DNA of 64,000 nt from assembly GCA_946122785.1 (NCBI GenBank), contig CAMGYJ010000007.1:7208909-7272908 (forward strand), read 5' to 3'. Shown piece after piece: positions 1-10,940 of this stretch. The translations under genes and the position numbers were made by a program. Within the stretch, counting starts at the first letter, position 1, and each line of letters starts with the position of its first letter. Under the pieces are notes generated by a model, which was given only the letters and a program-made list of their open reading frames with translations, did not search any database and was not told where the DNA came from. The stretch comes from Linum tenue (taxonomy: Eukaryota; Streptophyta; Magnoliopsida; Malpighiales; Linaceae).

Positions 1-752
1 TGCCCAATTCGCCCACATGAGTAGCAAAACATGGGCAGCTTCTCGTACTTTACTGGGTACTCCACTAAATTCCCTGATATGTTCAGTTTAATACTGGGTT
101 ATTTATCGACAAATACACCCTCAATCGCATATAATCATCCCACATCATTCCAACTCCATTATCAAACCAATCAAGCCCCCCAAATCTTGTAGCAATCTTC
201 TCCGCCATCTTCTGTGTTATTAATTCTGCCGGTAAGCCTTCAACTCTTATCCATAAATCAATCATATGTAGGTCCTCTGGCTTTGGCTTTTGTATAGTTG
301 TGCTTGCCTTGAACACGATAAGAGAATTCTCATAGTGCCAAGGTCCTCCAGAACAGACTTTATTCCTATCGTCCATATCAAGGAATTGAAAAGCAAATAG
401 CATGTCACCTAGTTCTGTGATCTGAAAACCTTTGCGTAGCTTCCACGCCTTTGCTAACGCAACTTTCATTGACTTGATGTTTGGCTCTTTTTTCAGATAG
501 GAGGCGTCCAATCAACCCCAGACGGCGTACTCCCTCCATGCGGAGCACATCGACGTCGAAGTTTTCAACCTCCAGCGGTTCATCATCCTCACCTTCCAGA
601 GTAATCTGGTGCAGTTGTGTCTCCAGATCCACAGTGGCCTGGGGTTCCTTACTTGTAGTCGTGTCCTTTATCGCTTCCTCCATTACTTCCATTATGCAAA
701 AAATCTCAACTTTCACTCGTAAAGACTTGCTAACCAAACTACCTCGATGCAA
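1..752 (-). pseudogene. DUF4283 / zinc-knuckle ORF, frameshifted, runs off window start
   Basis: This is the remnant of a plant DUF4283 plus CX2CX4HX4C zinc-knuckle protein, a type usually found in LINE-like retroelements as the nucleic-acid-binding ORF1. One frame gives an acidic N-terminus ending in GLIGRLLSEK. After a run of six A (near 490-500) the domain continues in another frame as EPNIKSMKVALAKAW through GGPWHYENSLIVF to IDLWIRVEGLPAELI. A stop follows near 83. Beyond it, in yet another frame, the sequence reads YEKLPMFCYSCGRIG, which is the start of the zinc knuckle, at the window edge. Two frame breaks and a stop mean it cannot make a full protein. Upstream (750-960) is AT-rich leader without a gene. 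The family call rests on recognised motifs; whether a LINE reverse transcriptase follows is outside the window. Confidence 0.7.
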
Positions 753-1311
753 AACGCTTTATGTCCTCCCCTTTAAATAGCCAGACACAAACTCCGCTTT
801 CACAATCAATGTCAAAAAAGACTTCTTTTCCACAAAAGATCAGTAATCCGCACAGAGATCGAGAGAGAAAACCTTAATCCTACCCGGAAAACCCTAGGGT
901 TTTTCCGCCGCCCTTAGACTCTCGCTAAACGAGAGAAAAATCTTTTTGAGAGTGTGATATTTTCACTTGTTAGCACATGTCCTCTATCTTTCGGCATATC
1001 AACACTGATTGTAAATCATTAAGAAACTTAATTGAATTTAGTACAAGTTGATGGGGGAAAAAGTCGTTCCATATTGTTAATTCCGATAAATTGTAAATCA
1101 AGATAATAGATTAGACAGGATCGTCAAAGTTTACAATATAGATGCTCAATTCTCGTACGGTTGTACCTATTTTGCTCGCATGTGTCTATTGTTTTTCAGA
1201 ATGATATACTCTATCGAGACCATGTTTATTCTGCATCCAATTCAAGTAGGCTGTATCGCTAATTACATTCACAATCCGTGTAATTACCGATGTGGATTTT
1301 CAAAAACTTCA

Positions 1312-2462
1312 TCATCGGACCTGAATAACCACGTCGGGCCGGGAATGTACAATAATACCCTCCAACGTAACCCCCGAGTTCCGATCTCCGACCTCCACCG
1401 CGCCGCCGTCGCCCTCCTCCTCCTGGAACGACACCTGAGGCGAGGGCGCGGCGTCGGTCCGGCACATCGGGCAATTGGAGTGGGAATACAGCCACATATC
1501 GATACACCCAACGTGGAACGAGTGCACACACTCCGGCAGCGTCTTCAATTCCTCCCCTTCCTCGAACTCGCACAAGCAGATGGCGCAGGTCCCGCCGTCC
1601 TCCTTCATCAGCCCCATCCCTTTGTAGAATTTGTACGCCGGGATCAGCTCCGCCGTCGAGCTCTCCATGCTCTGCCCTTCCAGCACCTCCGCCATGAACC
1701 GGCGGCTCCGCTGCCGCTGCTGCCCCGCGCCCTGCTGGTTCCCGAACCCGCTCCAGTGGTTGCGGTTGCACCACCCGACGGCGACGCAGTGGTAGATAGG
1801 GATGGCAAAAATATCCATTACCGTGGATATCCGCCCGAATCCGGCCTAATCGGGTAGGATAAAACCCGAACCCGAGGGATATTTAGTGGGTACGGGTAAA
1901 ATCCGAACCCGGATATTGCGGGTAATGGGTGGGCATGGGTTTCTCACTATCCAACCCGAACCCGCCCGATTATACACATGCTTATGTATTTTTTCTAGAA
2001 ATAATCATTATTTTTCTCTAACATTTTTATATTTAGCATATAAATATAATATTTTCATGAAATTGTGTAGTTTTAATTAATTTTCTTCATTCTAGTGAAT
2101 AATTGTCGTACTTTTCCTCTTACGTAATGTGAGAATACGTGTGAATGTTAACATATTTGTTGGAGTTATGAAGAGAAATTATTACCCATGGATAACCGTG
2201 GATACCCGAAACCCGAACGGGTATGGGCATGGTTATGATTTTCTACCCGTTTCACATGTGGGTATGGGTATGGGTAAAACCCGAACTACTATGGGTAGGG
2301 TAACGGATATGAACTATCCGCGCCCGACCCGACCCATTGCCATCCCTAGTGGTAGATCGTGACGACGAGGGCGGCGGATCCGACGCCGACGAGGAGGATC
2401 GCGATCTTGGTGCTGAAGTCGCCGTTGGGGTCGCTGCCGGTTGGTACGCCGGGAGACGACAT
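1312..2462 (-). pseudogene. ATL: ATL-type RING-H2 E3 ubiquitin ligase gene, interrupted by a hAT MITE
   Basis: Removing the 552-bp MITE and one 8-bp target copy leaves a continuous single-exon frame of 196 codons (2462-2349 plus 1788-1312). It has one N-terminal membrane segment (about residues 18-44, IAILLVGVGSAALVV...) and a RING-H2 finger. The finger starts CAICLCEFEEGEELKTLPEC, continues VHSFHVGC and ends CPMCR, so all eight zinc ligands are present. ATL proteins are membrane-anchored E3 ligases that recruit E2 enzymes through this finger. The MITE inserted inside the membrane segment, and its first bases create an in-frame TAG directly after Ile-Tyr-His (codons 36-38), so only a 38-residue peptide is predicted. 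Another ATG at 2539 lies upstream out of frame. A 168-codon frame starting inside the MITE could in principle yield a soluble RING fragment; I consider that unlikely but untested. Confidence 0.8.
1797..2348. mobile_element. hAT MITE inserted in the ATL gene
   Basis: The ends are perfect 12-bp inverted repeats, TAGGGATGGCAA and TTGCCATCCCTA, flanked by an exact 8-bp duplication GTGGTAGA (1789-1796 and 2349-2356). Eight-base duplications and TAGGG..TGGCA-like ends are typical of the hAT superfamily. The subterminal regions are packed with variants of the word ACCCGAACCCG, while the middle is AT-rich and has no transposase. It is non-autonomous. Confidence 0.92.
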
Positions 2463-3924
2463 ATTGTGGTTGGAAAGATTGAGGAGGAGAGGCTGGTGGT
2501 GGGGAGCGGATTCTGCCTGGAAGAAGAGGAAGAAGCCATTTTAGGTTACAAGATCAATTAGGGATTAAAAATTGTTTCGGCGGTGAATTCGAGATTCGGG
2601 AGGAGTTTTGTCGTCGCTGGCGAGAGGGTTTCCCCCAATTCGGCTGAGATCACGAAGTTGACATCCACAATTGGATGGAACTCTTTGGGTCGACGGCGAT
2701 CGTCACTCTTCTCTGTCTTCTTCTCTGTCTTTGAACTATTCTTGTGCGCCTGCGGTGGTGCTTTCGCCGTCCGGCCATTCGGGGGGGAAAAGAATATTTT
2801 TTTTTGGGCCGGACAAATTTTGTTACGCGGTTTATGGAACTGGGCTTAGGAATGAAGATATTGGGTTGGGTTAGTAGGTTACTACGCTGACAAGGCGGCC
2901 CGTAAGATTGGGCTAGGATCGTCACAATTTGAGTCCTGGATTGACGAGTGTAGCACTATCTGTAGCGTGTACCCAATGTTAAAATGTGTCATTGACTCAT
3001 TTCCGTAGTAAATTATTAAATAGTACGATTTTATCCCAAACTTTCATCTATTATATTAACTTTATCAATTTTGATCGTTACTTATAAACGGTCAATAGAT
3101 TGACCTTTGAGTAAGGATAGACAACGATCAGGTTCACATGGGGGACAAATTGTATCGAATTGATATTTGGACCGAGTCGGATAGGATCGTATATATTTTT
3201 TATTCAGTTTTGATCCTATAAATTATTTTTAAGTATGAAGAAAATTGACCGGAACTGAATTTGGATTTGACCGAATTGAAATAAACTAAATATATTTTAT
3301 GGTTTTGTTTTGGTCCTCATTTTTTTTTTTTTTTTGCGTGTCTCGACTTCAACCGGGATAAGAACAAATTACCATGTCAGTTTTTCCTTCACAGATTTGT
3401 CCACTAAAATTAGTAATAAGTAATAACTATTCCGAATGTTGCTTCCTTCTACCAAAAAAACAATATTTTGAAAGTTGCTTTCAGAGTTCTGTTGCCAAAC
3501 GAGCCATCACAGTGAATTGTTTCTTGTGGATTATTTGGCGATGGAGAAGATCGTGAAAGAATGTCCCTAGACTGAGAATATCCATCAGGAATTCAGAATA
3601 AGAGTTCTTTCCCTGATACACAACCCCATTAAAACTCGAAAAGGTGACGCTACTGCTGACAATGCAGTCAGCTAATTCAGCAATGTATGCATGGCATCAA
3701 AACTGCGTTGGCAGATGGAATATTTCATATTTGTATGTTAGGTTATCAATGCTAAATTATCATTTATGATCTCGCATCATAGTCCAATTTGGAGGGCTGC
3801 CGAATAGGGATAGTAATGACTATGGTTAGGTCGGTTTCCTTAAATTCAAACCTAATTTAGTGCGTACATTCATAAAATTTTTGGTAAAATACTTATTGAG
3901 TTGTCGACGAAAAAATTCAACCCA
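2463..3924. other. Intergenic, ATL 5' side to first TPS upstream region
   Basis: No gene seen. About 2540-2900 is the former ATL 5' flank, followed by AT-rich sequence with homopolymer T near 3320. From about 3740 the sequence (ATCATTTATGATCTCGCATC...) is homologous to 12420 onward, marking the left edge of the tandem terpene-synthase duplication. Confidence 0.5.
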
Positions 3925-3933
3925 ATTCAATAG

Positions 3934-4775
3934 GGCATTACTATTCGTCGCCCTAAAACACCTTATTTGTCGCCCTAATATTTATTAAAATGACTTAAAT
4001 ATCCTCAGTTTAATTTTCGTCTTTCAACCCGTATGGTGCCTGGAATCAGAAACAAAATCGTGTCCTTCCTCTTGCTCGGTACCAACAGAGGAATCCGGCA
4101 GCAGCAATAGGGAAGTGATGGTGGCCAGGTTGAGGTGGGAAGCTAAGATGAGGTGGGAAGCTAAGTATGTTCTGGAAGTATGACCAGAAAATTTGCAGGT
4201 CAAATCCATTAAATTGCAAGTCGATGATATGAAATCCATGGTGTTCTCTTCCATATCATCACTTCAACTCTCCCATTTTTGGGCCTCCGATGATGCTCTA
4301 TAGCTATACACAATTCAACTTCAACCCAATATTAATAGTGAGCCTAATCATCGGGTTCCGCCGACCGACGGTGATGGTTTCAGAATTTGGAAGTGGGAAA
4401 AAGGCAGCATGACTTGACGATCTGCTACGAAACGTAGGTGATGATGACGTTAAAGGGTAACAGCTTTCTGAAGTTAAGGATCTGGAAATTGTGTCTGTGC
4501 CTGCTCAACATCCAACCAAGCCGGAGATTTTCTTCATCGACTCCGGCAGTAGAAGCAGAACACCGGCGACAGTCGGGTTGAGGTGGGCACCTGTCAGAGA
4601 GAAGAATCTGACAGCGACAAGAGCGGCCGGAGGACAGAGCTCGGCGGCGGCTGGTCAGATAAGGGATTATTTATTTAGATTTTAGTTATAAATTGGGGCT
4701 AAAGGATAAGAGTGTCAATTTGGTGTATTTTAGGGCGATAAAATTTGAATTTTAGGGCGACGAATAGCGATTCAG
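3934..4775. mobile_element. MULE-type MITE, upstream of TPS1
   Basis: Inverted ends share CTATTCGTCGCCCTAAAA and its complement. A 9-bp repeat ATTCAATAG flanks both sides (3925-3933, 4776-4784), which fits Mutator-like elements. The outermost bases differ: GGCATTA on the left, the complement of CTGAATCG on the right. The related element at 48863 has the same two end types, supporting these borders. It is absent from the homologous position upstream of TPS2. The interior contains no recognisable gene. Confidence 0.8.
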
Positions 4776-5215
4776 ATTCAATAGGTACTATAAGTGTATA
4801 GGTATTCATGAGTTCACAAATATAACCGTACAATAATTTTCCTAATACTCGCATGGTAATATTATGAATTTTTTTCTAAACATATATATTTGTAAAGACT
4901 AATAATAGTATCCATATTATTTTATTTATATTTTTATAAAGACTAATATCACCCGTAACTTATTCATATTGTTCAGGTTAGATACAAAATGACGTTGTTT
5001 TGCTTTATGAGTGTTCAAATCCAACCGATCCCACCAATTTAAAAAACTGGTAAAACCTGCACCTTACTCGAAACCGATCAATACTCAGTTTTGATCGGGT
5101 TGGGCCGGATTGGGGACCAGTGGGTTTGGGTTCATTCACATTCTAGTTAATTAGATTCAAATTATTAATGAAAGTTAGTTAATTAACTTCGTCTGCAGCA
5201 TACATGCCCAATGCT

Positions 5216-5224
5216 TATATAAAC
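5216..5224 (+). promoter_or_regulatory. Ancestral TPS1 TATA box, now displaced
   Basis: TATATAAAC here matches the TPS2 TATA context CTATATAAACAGGGG. A hAT element begins 3 bp after it, so it now lies about 1.6 kb from the TPS1 start codon. Confidence 0.75.
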
Positions 5225-5519
5225 AGGTAGGGATGGGGTCGGTCGGGTCGGTTATAACCGAAAACAAGCGATTGGTTATTGGTTAAATCCATGGTTGTCA
5301 TGCCGGCTGGCGTGCCAACGGTTGTACCGAGTTCAACCGGTACCGGTCATAAAACCGGCGTGACACCACCAGTATGACCGACATGATCGATATACGAATC
5401 TCTAAGTAAAATGACCTTATTTTAGATAATTTAATTGATAAAAATTATTTTATTATTTATTTTATGAGTATAAAAGTTAAATATTGATGTTATTTGTTGG
5501 ATTCAAGTATAAATGTTTA

Positions 5520-6371
5520 GGAAAAAATTCCAGAATACTCTAATTATTAAAAAAAATTCCCTAAATACAGTACTTATAAAATTATTTCCCAAAGTACAGC
5601 AGTTTCAACATCACTGTTGTAGACAAAGATAGTGATTATAATCACCGTTTTGGTCTAAACGATGATACCATCACCGCCTTTGACAAAAGCAGTGATGCTA
5701 TCACCGCTGAGGAGAAAAACAGGGAAAGAATCCCCGCTTTCAAGAACAACGGGGATACTATGACCGTTGATAAGGGACGCGGTGAAGAGATCTTCCCCGT
5801 TGGTATCAAAAGCGGTGAAGTGGCGCGGATCGCTGACGTGGACGCGCGCGGGCACTTCACCGTTAATGACTAAACCAGCTGAGAAAACGACCACAAAAAC
5901 ACTAATTTTTGTACTACTTTGCTGTAAGGCAGAAGGAGGGAAGTCGGGGTCGGAATTTATAAGGAAAAATGTCAGCTAATCACCGCTGTGGACAATTGCG
6001 GTGAACATATCACCGCTTTTGTCCAAAACGGTGATAGCTAGGTCGCTGTGACCTAATTTTCCACCTACCAGGGCTCTAAAACGTGGAAAAATATCACCGT
6101 TTTGCACAACAGCGGTGAGGCAATCACCGTTTTTGACGGCAGCGGTGATACCTTCCCCGTTGTTTTGAAAAGCGGTGATCAGTTCCCCACTGTCGTTAAG
6201 AGCGGTGATACCTTCCCCGTTGCTTCCCTGTTTTAGACTTAAGCGGTGATCATAATCACTGTCTTTGTCTACGACAGTGATGTTGAAACTGCTGTACTTT
6301 GGGAAATAAGTTTATAAGTACTGTATTTAGGGAATTTTTTTTAATAATTAGAGTATTCTGGGATTTTTTCC
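5520..6371. mobile_element. Innermost MULE-type element with palindrome-ladder arms
   Basis: An exact 9-bp duplication AAATGTTTA flanks it (5511-5519, 6372-6380), as for Mutator-like elements. Terminal inverted repeats are about 120 bp long, starting GGAAAAAATTCCAGAATACT. Inside each arm lie periodic 30-nt units (see the repeat entry). No transposase is present. It inserted into the middle hAT-like element, so it is the youngest of the three layers. Confidence 0.88.
5641..6240. repeat. 30-nt palindromic ladder, two opposed arrays
   Basis: In the left array units begin at 5641, 5670, 5700, 5730, 5760 and 5790, an almost exact 30-nt period. A typical unit is ATCACCG, about 14 variable bases rich in TTTTG..AAAA, then CGGTGAT. 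The right array (about 6095-6240) has the same 30-nt period in the opposite sense. Because 30 is divisible by three, both arrays also read as a ten-residue repeat of the form (I/F)(T/P)V-xxx-(S)GD-x: on the minus strand in the left array, on the plus strand in the right. Arms are separated by about 250 bp of less ordered sequence with further isolated units. Confidence 0.85.
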
Positions 6372-6747
6372 AAATGTTTAGGTATTGACGTTAAATGTCA
6401 TGTTTAAATATGAGTATTTATAATTTTATTTGTAATATTGACCGGCATGAACCGACACAAACCGGTATGTACCACCGGTTGAACCATTCCACTTGCTAAA
6501 CCGGCACACTGGCATAAACCGGTTTGACAACCTTGGTTAAACCAAACCACCAACCACACCTACCGACCACCCACCGAACGAGGCCTTAATACTTCGGTTT
6601 TCTCGGTTTTCGGTTAACCGAGCTGCTCCCAAGACCAAAATCACCTCGCCCATCCCTCCAAATACCGACTGGTTTTTAGTTATCTCGGTTTTCAGTTAGG
6701 GGATAACCGATCGGTTAACTGCTAACCGGTAACCGATTGTCCAGCCC

Positions 6748-6753
6748 TATAAA
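6748..6753 (+). promoter_or_regulatory. TATA box recreated at the hAT insertion junction (TPS1)
   Basis: The last bases of the hAT element (..CCCTA) joined to the duplicated target TAAACAGG give CCCTATAAACAGG, restoring a TATAAA. It lies 91 bp before the TPS1 ATG; the TPS2 TATA box is 92 bp before its ATG. Use as a promoter is inferred. Confidence 0.65.
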
Positions 6754-6838
6754 CAGGGGATGTCTATTGGTTCTTCCTTCATCCGTCAATCAATCAATTC
6801 TCTTCAAAATCTGCAAACAAGATAGCGACTAGCTAAGC

Positions 6839-9277
6839 ATGGCAGCTGACGGCCGGTCGACTTACCCAACTGCGCATGAGCCCCGGACGGCAGAATTCCA
6901 CCCGACCGTATGGGGAGACTTCTTCATCACCCATGTCTTCCATTCCGAAGAGGTAATCAAGTTACACATTCGCTACCTAGATCCATCAGATACATAATGT
7001 AACCTTTTCTTTTCTGGTTAGATTAAGTATAAACCGGTTTTCTTTCGCCTCTGGGCAGTCGGTTAGCGGCTGGAACCAGCAGATTGAATCGCTGAAGGAA
7101 GAGGTGACGGTGATGCTATCCGCAACCGACGGCAAACTGTCCCAAAAGTTGAACCTAATCGATACGATCGAGCGGCTCGGAATCGGCTACCATTTCGAAG
7201 CAGAAATCGACGACCAGCTCCGTCAAGTCTTTGACCTTTATCCAAACCTGTCAAACAGTTCTGCAGAGCTCTCCGCCGCAGCGCTCCATTTCAAGCTGCT
7301 CCGTCGTCGCGGTTACAACGTGTCAAGCGACACGTTCAGCAAATTCCTCACGGCGGGTGTTGGCGGGAAGCAAATTTTTAAGAAAGAGCTGGGAGATGAT
7401 GTCGAAGGGATGCTCTGTTTTCACGAAGCTGCACAACTGCGAGGGGCAGGGGAGGAGATGTTGGAAGAAGCTATTGGATTCACAACGGCTGGGCTGAAGT
7501 CCAAGATGCAGGCCGCTAGCGACGGGGGTGATAATTGGGCCCAGGCCCAGACCCTGCCTCTTTGGGAGCGGGTGGGCCGGGCTCTGAACGGGCCCAAGTG
7601 CGTGACGAGGCATGAACAGCTGCTCTACATCTCCTGCTACGAACGAGAAGTTGGCGGCGGCGGCCGCGATTCAGCGGTGCTGCTCAGCCTGGCCAAGTTG
7701 AGTTGGAACGTGGTGCAACATTTGTACCACCAAGAGCTAAGACATCTTACCGAGTACTTTTCGTCGTCCCTCCCTAAATTTTTATATGATCCATTTTGTT
7801 CTCGCTATTGCTATGGAATATTTGAGCTGTGCAAGGAACTAAGAACTAATTACTAATCGTTTTGAATTCATGTTTAGGTGGTGGATTGGATTGGACTTTG
7901 CGGCAAAGCTAAGCTTTGCTCGAGACAGATTGGTGGAAATTTACTACTGGGCTTTCGGAGCCATATGGGAACCGAAATTTTCGAGGGCCAGATGCTTTGT
8001 CACCAAAATTTTGGTTCTTACGTCAGTGGCTGACGACATATATGATGTGCGTGGCGAAATTGATGAGCTCGAGCTTTTCACGACCACGGTTGAGAGGTGA
8101 AATTTAATTATCTCGATGGTTGTTGGCTATTCAATTACAAGTCTAGTCCTCAAACATCTCTCTTTTTTTCTTCTTCCATAAGTGATGATGGTTATCTTCG
8201 AGATTTGAACTAAGAATCTGGCGTGAATATTATCATCATCTTATTATCACTAAGTCAAGCCGCCAAACTGATCTCAAACGGTATTATGCGTGAATACAGA
8301 TGGGACACGAGTATGAAGGATCTCCCAGATTACATGAAAGTGTTTTTTGAGGCAATTGTTGGTGTCGTTAACGAAATATGCACAATTACTACCACGGAAG
8401 GCAGATCATATTGTTCTGAGTATCTGAAGGAAGCGGTAAAGATCTTGTCGTCTTATATTATAAATTTTCTAGATAAAATTCATTTCACACAACCCATATT
8501 AATAAAAAAAAATATATAAACGTTGTTATTGACTTTCTCTCGGCAATTTGAAAAATAGGAACTAACTAACTAACAAAATAATCACATACGTCATAAATTG
8601 AATAATTCATATGGTATTTGCATAACCTTCACAGGAAAAGAATCAGATGAGGGCATACCTTGCGGAAGCAAGGTGGTACGCCAACGGAGAGGTGCCGAGT
8701 GTGGAGGATTATAGGCGCAATGGTGTATATACTGCTACCTACCCTTTGATTATATGTGCTTCCCTTTGCGGGATGGGTGAAAAGGCACCATTAGAAGTGT
8801 TCGATTGGTTGTTTCAAGATCCCAAAATTTTAGTTGCTGTATCCGATCTCGGACGCTTAAGCGACGACGTCGTTTCACATGAGGTACGTATGTATGTTCG
8901 CGATTACTGGATAGCGATTACAGCAACTATTATATATATTGGGATGAACCGTGCTTTTAAATATATTTACGTTATGCATGCAGTTCGACCAGAAAAGGGG
9001 ACATGTCGCGTCATCAGTTGAATGTTTCGTGAATCAGTACAACGTGTCAAAAGATGAAGCAGTTGATGCATTGGAGAAAATGATGGAGACTGACAGGAAG
9101 GATATTAACCAGGAGAGTCACAACCTGCATGGCTTTGTGTCTAACGAAGTGCTCTCCATGTTCCTTGGTCTCGCAAGGGATACCGATGTCATGTATCAGG
9201 ATTTTGATAGCTATACTCTGTCGGACACCGTCACCAAGGATACACTCACTGATTTGCTAGTCACTCCCATGCGTTGA
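6839..9277 (+). CDS. TPS: Terpene synthase 1 (TPS-a-like sesquiterpene synthase), 6 exons
   Basis: Exons: 6839-6952, 7059-7753, 7878-8096, 8300-8435, 8635-8883, 8984-9277, joining in phase to 568 residues. Exon sizes 219 and 249 bp are those typical of plant class III TPS genes; the usual exons 2 and 3 appear fused. There is no transit peptide and the N-terminus has FHPTVWGDFF, pointing to a cytosolic enzyme that ionises farnesyl diphosphate. RDR (about 285-287) and the metal-binding DDIYD (about 322-326) are present. The second metal motif is DDVVSHEFD (about 465-473), with Asp where Glu is usual. The start codon matches that of TPS2. All splice sites are GT-AG. The frame is open throughout, so it is potentially functional, but its promoter carries a large insertion. 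The product cannot be predicted. Confidence 0.9.
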
Positions 9278-9959
9278 TCTACTTACGTGCCCCCTCCCCC
9301 CATTAGTAGGTTGGTACGTCAAACCAGCGTGAGATTGTTGGAATGGATGAATTTGAAATGTGCGAGTCTTTAAGAATAAAAAAAATGTTGTTGTTGGGTG
9401 ATGGTCGTACAACCTCAACGAGGACGTTGAATCTCAAAAGGGATGTAGTAGGTAACACCTTAAGACAAATCTCACGTCGACAAACAAAGTATGGGAAAGA
9501 TCTGAGACTCATAAGAAACATCCAATGTCAACTAACAACAAATTTTGGAGTGAAATGGATAAGTTACCGTAATAATTTTAAAGTTAAATGTGTTCATTGT
9601 AAACCAGTGCATCAATGAATATAAGCTTCTGAAAAGTCACAATGATGCGTCTGAAAGCAAAACCATGCTTACAAGGTACAAAATGAACAATATGGTAGTT
9701 AAAAAATGTTACAAAGCATAGATTGGAACATTTGAAATAATATATGTATAGTTTTTCGTTTCTAACAGAAAGAGAAACTTGAGCTATTTTTTCACGATAA
9801 AAAATTAATATTTTTGTTCAGATGGTCTTGTTACCTAACGTCATAAGAGCGGGAACTGATCATACGTTTAATCCCATAGTCAATAACTCTTCCATAACCT
9901 AGCATATCAGCGCCACATCACTATATACGGAAGACTCCTAATCATTTCCCTTTAATTTT
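9278..9959. other. TPS1 3' flank
   Basis: No gene seen. Part of it (about 9340-9390, AAATGTGCGAGTCTTTAAG) resembles 16260-16310 downstream of TPS2, so the tandem duplication includes some 3' flank. The rest is AT-rich. Confidence 0.5.
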
Positions 9960-10940
9960 AAAGTACTACATCTCTTTCGTTTTAAGTTAGAATTTAATTT
10001 TTTTGCACAGATAAATAAGATAAATTGTGTTCTTCTAAATTATATCCACTTTGATATATTTTTTTTAAAAAAAATTGAGACAATTAGTACTAGTATATAC
10101 GACTCAAGATAGGGTGCATAACCATGGATTATGCATCCATCAATAATCAAATATGTACCATTTATTTAGAAAATTCAGATATAAGGATGGGGAATTAAAG
10201 ACCATTTTTATTTTCTCTAACTTTTTTAATCGGCTCATATCTTTTTCGTTTTAACTCGGATTTTAATTTTTTTTGCACAGGTGGAACGAGTTCATCGTGC
10301 TTTACAAAATGAGATCAATTTTCAATATTTTTTTAGAACAACAAATTATGGCCTCTTGGTACCAACTGCATACCATATGGTATTTTCTTCGTTTTTTAAA
10401 ATGTTTGCATAGAAGGGACGAGTTCATCATCATCTATTGGATCTACAAATTTCTGGGTGAACAAATTACAGGACCAAAAAATACCACACAATACCATACA
10501 ATACCACCCTGGTACGGGGTGGTATCTTATGGTACACAATGTTAAAAGTCGTAAATGACAATTAATATATTTCTACTATCATGTATTCAACCATCCTACA
10601 GTCTTAGTTTGTTCATACCACCATGGTACGCTTTTCAAACCATAAGTATGCTCTAATTTCAATACCAGTCAATACCATATGGTATAGACTGATAAAAAAT
10701 ATGTCAATTTTTTTTGTTCGAAAAATATATCAAAGTGGATATCATTTTGAAAAGCACAATTAATCTTATCTAACTGTGTAATTTTTTTTTTTGACTTAAA
10801 ACGAGTGAGAAATCGTCCGTCAAAGATTAAGGAGGGGAAAATTCAAGGCTTTCCAGGACAGAGAAGGATGTTGATGTCATGCTGATGTAAACGGGTTACT
10901 CACCATAAGTTTACTGACATGATCCATTCCCAATATATAC

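Larger units (their letters stand above)
5290..6535. mobile_element. Middle hAT-like element nested in 5228-6749
   Basis: Ends CATGGTTGTCA and TGACAACCTTG are near-perfect inverted repeats. They are flanked by GTTAAATC (5282-5289) and GTTAAACC (6536-6543), an 8-bp duplication with one change. Subterminal words are variants of AACCGGT and CCGGCATGAACC. No coding capacity seen. Confidence 0.85.
5228..6749. mobile_element. Outer hAT element at the TPS1 core promoter
   Basis: Ends TAGGGATGG and CCAGCCCTA are flanked by an exact 8-bp duplication TAAACAGG (5220-5227, 6750-6757). Subterminal regions repeat CGGTTATAACCG / CGGTTTTCGGTTAACCG-like words. The 8-bp duplication is part of the terpene-synthase TATA region, so the insertion split the core promoter. 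It contains two further nested elements, which account for most of its length. Confidence 0.92.

Noticed and set aside
1259..1774. Other long frames across the ATL locus, both strands
   Set aside because: GC-rich shadow frames; only the frame with the RING-H2 ligands makes sense.
5655..5894. Decapeptide-repeat frame as a real protein gene
   Set aside because: No promoter, no splice context, short, and the palindromic DNA alone could produce it; kept as a finding, not a gene.
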